A DNA stretch of 25,620 bases from contig WELB01000092.1 of assembly GCA_009602725.1 (NCBI GenBank), positions 56,642-82,261 on the forward strand, read 5' to 3'. The position numbers were made by a program, and so were the translations under genes. This document shows, piece after piece, positions 21,601 to 25,620 of this stretch. How positions within the stretch are numbered: the first letter of the stretch is position 1; the number at the start of each line of letters is the position of its first letter. This DNA is from Spirogloea muscicola (lineage: Eukaryota; Streptophyta; Zygnematophyceae; Spirogloeales; Spirogloeaceae). The notes beneath the pieces are model-generated. The model was not told the DNA's origin. It ran no database searches and was given only the letters and a program-made list of their open reading frames with translations.

Positions 21601-24600
21601 GTACAAATTCACCTGCAAAGCCTTCAGAGCCTGCTTAAGCTGGCCAATGCTGACGTCTCTGGTACTTCGACTGGACTTCCTGATCTTCTCTGTTGACTCC
21701 TGGCTATGAGTAGTCATGTCTGCCTGGTCGGGGATGTCTCCACCCTCCTGCCTGACCACAAGCTTTTCTGTACTGTCCGATGAACTTAGCAAAGCTTCCA
21801 ATGGCGCCTCCCCCAGCTTGAGCAGAATCTTCAGTGTGCTGCCCAGGAACTCTAGGAGCGCTGAGCAGAACTCCCCTGGCTTGGAGACCTCAAAGTCGGG
21901 CTGCTCATTGTACACTCTCACATATACATGTCCCAAATATAGCTCCTCATCAAGAACCTTGAACCTGGTGAATGGCGACACAACCAAGTTCCTTCAAATT
22001 GAATTCCTATCATTGCCAGATCTGTACTTGTCCAAGAATTAGCAATCAGTCATAAGCATTGCGCTTTCCTGGACAAAGGTCCTCACCGGAAAGTGGTGCC
22101 CGCCTCCAGGGGGTATGTACCGTCCTGGTCTGGCCTCTCGCGTTCCTGCTCTACCATCTTTGCGAGTTCTGCTCGAGTCGCTGTGTTCCAAATTACCTGC
22201 CATGAGAAGTGGTCGGACCATGTTGGCAGAGATACTGAAGATGAATGATGCACGCAGGCCGGCAGCAAGATGGCTTCTCAACCAGCAAGAAGATGAGCTC
22301 ACCTCGGGAGTCTCAATATTCGCCGTGAGGTTCTGAAGAACCTTCTGAGGTGCAGAGGCTGACAGCATGTCCGCCAGTGTAGGGGTGAGCAGAGCTCTCA
22401 GCGCGCTCGACAACGTGGGGTGGAAGGTCGACTTGAATGGTCCATGCTCATCCAGCCGGCCACTCAGACGAGCAAGCGCACAGACTGCAAGTTCAGCATG
22501 GACGTTGCGTGCAGCCTGGATGCTGTTGCCAACCAGCCGGGATGCACTTGTATCCTCACTTGCAAGCAGTGGCGGTGAGGCCACAACCGTGCTATCGTAC
22601 TGCAGCAGCAATGGTAGCAGATACCTAAGCCACCAAGAAAGGAGCACGAAGTTTAACAACATGGAGCTGACATCGACAGACTCTACCCAATGAATGCAGC
22701 AACTGCATGTCTGTGGGCTTCAGTTAAACTGTTGATTCAATCAAAACCTTCAATGAAGCTTAGAGATTATACTGCAGCATGAAGCTGTGAGTCGAAGGGT
22801 AGCTTGCCAGAGGGCTCCAGCCTTCAGGAGCCTGTCTTGCAGCTCGGCGCTGGCCGCCATCTGTGCCATCGAGGTGAGGGCGGCCTCCACGGCATTGGTG
22901 GCCAGCTCAAGCTCCAAGCACTTGACAGTGTCGACAGCGAGGCTGGTGGAACACGCAGCCATCTCATCCCTGGCGCCCTCAAACACGCTCACGCCAGCCA
23001 TGGTCCTCATGATATTGGTCACCACCACCATGGCCGGCTCCGAGGGCGCCGTAGAGGGCCGCACTATGCCCAAGCAGCGGGAAAGCAGCGAGGCCAGGAG
23101 CGGCACGCCACCATCCCGCGCGAGCTCCTCGCCATTGAGCGGCGAAGACACGCACGTCAACCACACAAGCTCCGTAGCAGCCTCCAGCAGCGGCGCTCGC
23201 TCCGCTGACAGGAACTCGGCGTCCTCTGGGTCCACGCGGACGGCATTCAATAGCATGGGATAGCCTGCGTACTTGAATGGCGCGAGCACCTCCGAGTACC
23301 GGCGGAACAGGATGCACTGGCTCTTGAGGAGGAGCTTCAACCTCCACGGCTGTGGCCCTTGCAGGCCTTGCAATGACGACTGCACAGAGTACACAGAGCA
23401 GAGGAAAAGCAATATGGAAAGTTAGTGTCAGAGTGAGAGTTGTTGCTCACGAACTGAATGCTTGTCTTTACCAGATTAGCCACAAAGGTGTGATGACTTA
23501 CCTGTAGCCGCTCATACGCCTTCTGGACAGCCTCAAACTTGTCGCGGCCCTCTGGGTTCTTATCAGGGTGGTACTTCATGGCTAGCTTGCGGTACTGGCG
23601 CTTTAATATGATATCGTCCACCCCAACAGTACCTGCATAATATGGACATGAACAACATAAGTGGTGAAAGATTTGCAACTTCTCAGCAGTGGGAACCCTT
23701 CTAACCTGGGGATGTTATAGCACTGCTTGCCTGGCTCTGCTTGCTCATCTCGGACAATTTCCAAGATGGAGCAGGCATCTTCCTCGGAGAGGTCCAACGG
23801 ACGGCGCGTCAATTCTTCGCGCCACGTGCCGAGCAGCGACTGGAGGAACTCCACGTGCTCCACGATTGGCCAGTCAGGGAAGCGCACTTCGTCGCACAGG
23901 TTGCGGAGATAGTATCGGTGGCACCACAGCTCGTCAGCCAGCTCGGAGTACGTCACTGGAGGCATCGGCGCATACTCGTACAGACAGTGGCAGTGCTGCG
24001 GAAGCTTTTGAGGGAAGTCTCCAAGATGCTGGAATATCTGCAAGCAAATCACAGAGGACGCTTTGAAGCTGCTGGCTATGCTGGTCACATTGATTGCATG
24101 CAAGGACACTACCCAAGCGTAAGTTAGAGGCAACTACATTCTTCTGAGTGCAGCCTAAATGGGCCGGCTACCTGGGCACCGCAACCAGACCTGGTCAATG
24201 AGACGGCCACCCCTCATTGAGTGCGTCCAGATGAGCTCAGGTGTGTCAGAGTCCGCCACCATTGCTGCGGCGAAAGGGCCGGGCCCCCGCCTGTCTAACA
24301 CATAAAGAAGGCTCTCGGGCAGCAGGCCTCCCAGCACACTCTTGCGGGAGAGTGGGAGTGCCGCTGAGGCCGCAGCCTCGGCACCCCCGTGAAAGGACTG
24401 CTGCAAGTGTGCGCTGCTGAGCAGGAGGGCGGTGGACCTGTGCTCGAAGATTGACGAGCATGACAAGACAGCATTCAGGCTGCTGACCATATTTGCTCAA
24501 CACCCACAACTGCTGCGCAGAATCACCATCTCCTGTAGCAGACATGATTCTGTGCATCGAGTCCCTGATCGAGCACCTGAGATTGGAGCCCCCATAAGCA

Positions 24601-25446
24601 AGCAGGTAGTAGAAAACTCCTGTTGTGTACAGGCGCGCCATGGCCCGTGGGTTGTGCCGCATTGCTGCCTCCAAGAGTGAAGCTGCCCCAGCAACTACTG
24701 CAGGCTCACCGGTCAAAATGGACTGCAGAAAGATCCAGCGAAGGTGTTATCAGTGGCCACTGATGATAGTAGGCGAAAGAAAAGCGAATGTGATGGTCTT
24801 GGGCTGCAGGAGCAAAGTGAGACCTGTGCCACATGAGGCAGGCAGCGCAGGCTGGAGAGGATGCGCTTCACAATCGGCGTGGGCGTGACAAGCTCGCCAC
24901 CCTCGTCAAGGTCCGTGTGGACCGCCAGCAGCTTATTCAGGATGCCCAGCGCAACCTCTCCGACCTTCATAACCACTTTGGACAATGACAAGTCAGCACC
25001 CAATCAACATCACCCTCCCAGCCATGTCTCACTGCCTTCAGTGTGATCCATTCTCTGATGCCTTCAACTTATGACTGTATCCAGCTGGTTCAAGGTCAAA
25101 TGTGCAATTAGCAGGTAGACAGCAGAGAGTGTCAGAGGGTGGGAAACTGCAGTCAGCGTGCGACACATGATGAGCACCTGGGCAGGCGTGAGGACTGGCG
25201 CTTTACTGGCAAACACCCATCGCAGCTCGCGGACAGCGTGCAGCGGCTGCCAGCGGGGCATGCCTGCGGCCCAGCATAGGTCCGACCAGCCAACCTCCTT
25301 CTTGAAGAAGGCCCGGCGGACAGCGTCCTTCTCAACAGGTCCCACCCGGCTGCCGTCTGCCAGCTGGTAGCACCACTCCTTGGATGGCTCCGTGTATGCC
25401 TTTGCCGCGATCAGATTGGACTGCAAGTACATGGCCCGCGTGACCT
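18618..25446 (-). CDS. GRV2: GRV2/KAM2 (RME-8, DNAJC13) endosomal J-domain protein, C-terminal part
   Basis: Eighteen exons in the window, 5' to 3': about 25446-25178, 24964-24824, 24722-24577, 24416-24191, 24037-23731, 23632-23502, 23379-22808, 22624-22303, 22196-22087, 21964-21613, 21499-21267, 20997-20885, 20698-20364, 20245-19772, 19649-19525, 19331-19208, 19095-19027, 18887-18618. These give about 1,435 residues in continuous phase; the N-terminal part lies beyond the right edge. The protein recruits Hsc70 to endosomes and acts in retromer and vacuolar sorting. In order: [11 protein letters not shown], a GYF-like block ([22 protein letters not shown]), a J domain with the HPD motif ([10 protein letters not shown]), IWN-type repeats ([25 protein letters not shown]), armadillo-like helices, [20 protein letters not shown], and the conserved [16 protein letters not shown] tail. 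The 25446 end is approximate (25420 or 25444 also fit). Two introns use GC donors. Confidence 0.94.
22625..22807 (-). other. GRV2 intron with GC-AG borders (after the ALW codons)
   Basis: The donor is CTCTG|GCAAGC and the acceptor is GCTTAG. Joining TG to G restores a Trp codon and gives GALW followed by [12 protein letters not shown], the conserved family sequence. Nearby GT sites do not give it. Confidence 0.8.
23633..23730 (-). other. GRV2 intron with GC-AG borders (just before the J domain)
   Basis: The donor CCAG|GCAAGC matches the consensus for GC donors, and the acceptor is TATGCAG. Phase 1 is needed to enter [14 protein letters not shown], and the only GT sites near the exon end are in phase 2. 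Confidence 0.8.
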
Positions 25447-25620
25447 CTTGGCAGGAGATTCGTAGCAAGACAAGGAGTCCCCTATCTGTCATTAAGGAAT
25501 GTATAGCTCTAGCTGGAAGATCCAAACGACCTTGCCATTTTGTCAGAGTGCGTGGAAGGAAGTGAGACAACAGCACTATGAGCAAGCAAGCAAGCAAAGG
25601 AGAAAGTGCAAGTTGGGGGG

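Noticed and set aside
21500-21612. Continuation of the GRV2 exon ending at 21613 into frames containing [12 protein letters not shown]
   Set aside because: The conserved family sequence continues directly from ALQ to [11 protein letters not shown] at 21499, so this stretch is an intron with chance open frames.

Overview
The window is nuclear DNA from a eukaryote, most likely a green alga or another member of the green lineage. Four protein genes can be read by conserved-block matching, all cut into many short exons by spliceosomal introns. The GRV2-like gene and the UPF0183 gene resemble their plant forms, and the interstitial telomere-like tracts are the plant type (TTTAGGG/CCCTAAA). I cannot name the genus. 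The exon chains below were built by hand, with every junction checked for reading phase.

Layout. (1) 2-3101, + strand: a UPF0183/PHAF1 gene in 13 exons, its start just off the left edge. (2) 3102-8128: mostly non-coding or repeat DNA. It holds a weak, unresolved group of exon-like pieces (4585-5625), one copy of a dispersed repeat (5632-5898) and, at 7868-7889, a piece of Illumina sequencing adapter next to the only N, which is an assembly artefact. (3) 8129-12392, + strand: a complete 14-exon gene for the mitotic cohesin kleisin RAD21/SCC1 (808 aa). (4) 12588-16256, - strand: a 9-exon gene for an RlmN-type radical-SAM RNA methyltransferase (448 aa) with a probable organelle transit peptide. 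It converges on RAD21 with 195 bp between the stop codons. (5) 16257-18617: repeat-rich intergenic DNA with a perfect 38-bp inverted repeat, a degenerate repeat family and the second, inverted copy of the dispersed repeat. (6) 18618 to beyond the right edge, - strand: the C-terminal 1,430 or so residues of the endosomal J-domain protein GRV2/RME-8 (DNAJC13) in 18 exons.

The four genes are unrelated housekeeping functions (autophagy or phagophore factor, sister-chromatid cohesion, organelle RNA methylation, endosomal sorting) and form no pathway or cluster. I found no previously undescribed system. The parts most worth a second look are gene architecture (three introns read as GC-AG, one intron bounded by a 12-bp direct repeat, a 30-nt microexon), telomere-like tracts inside introns, the inverted repeats, and the adapter contamination.
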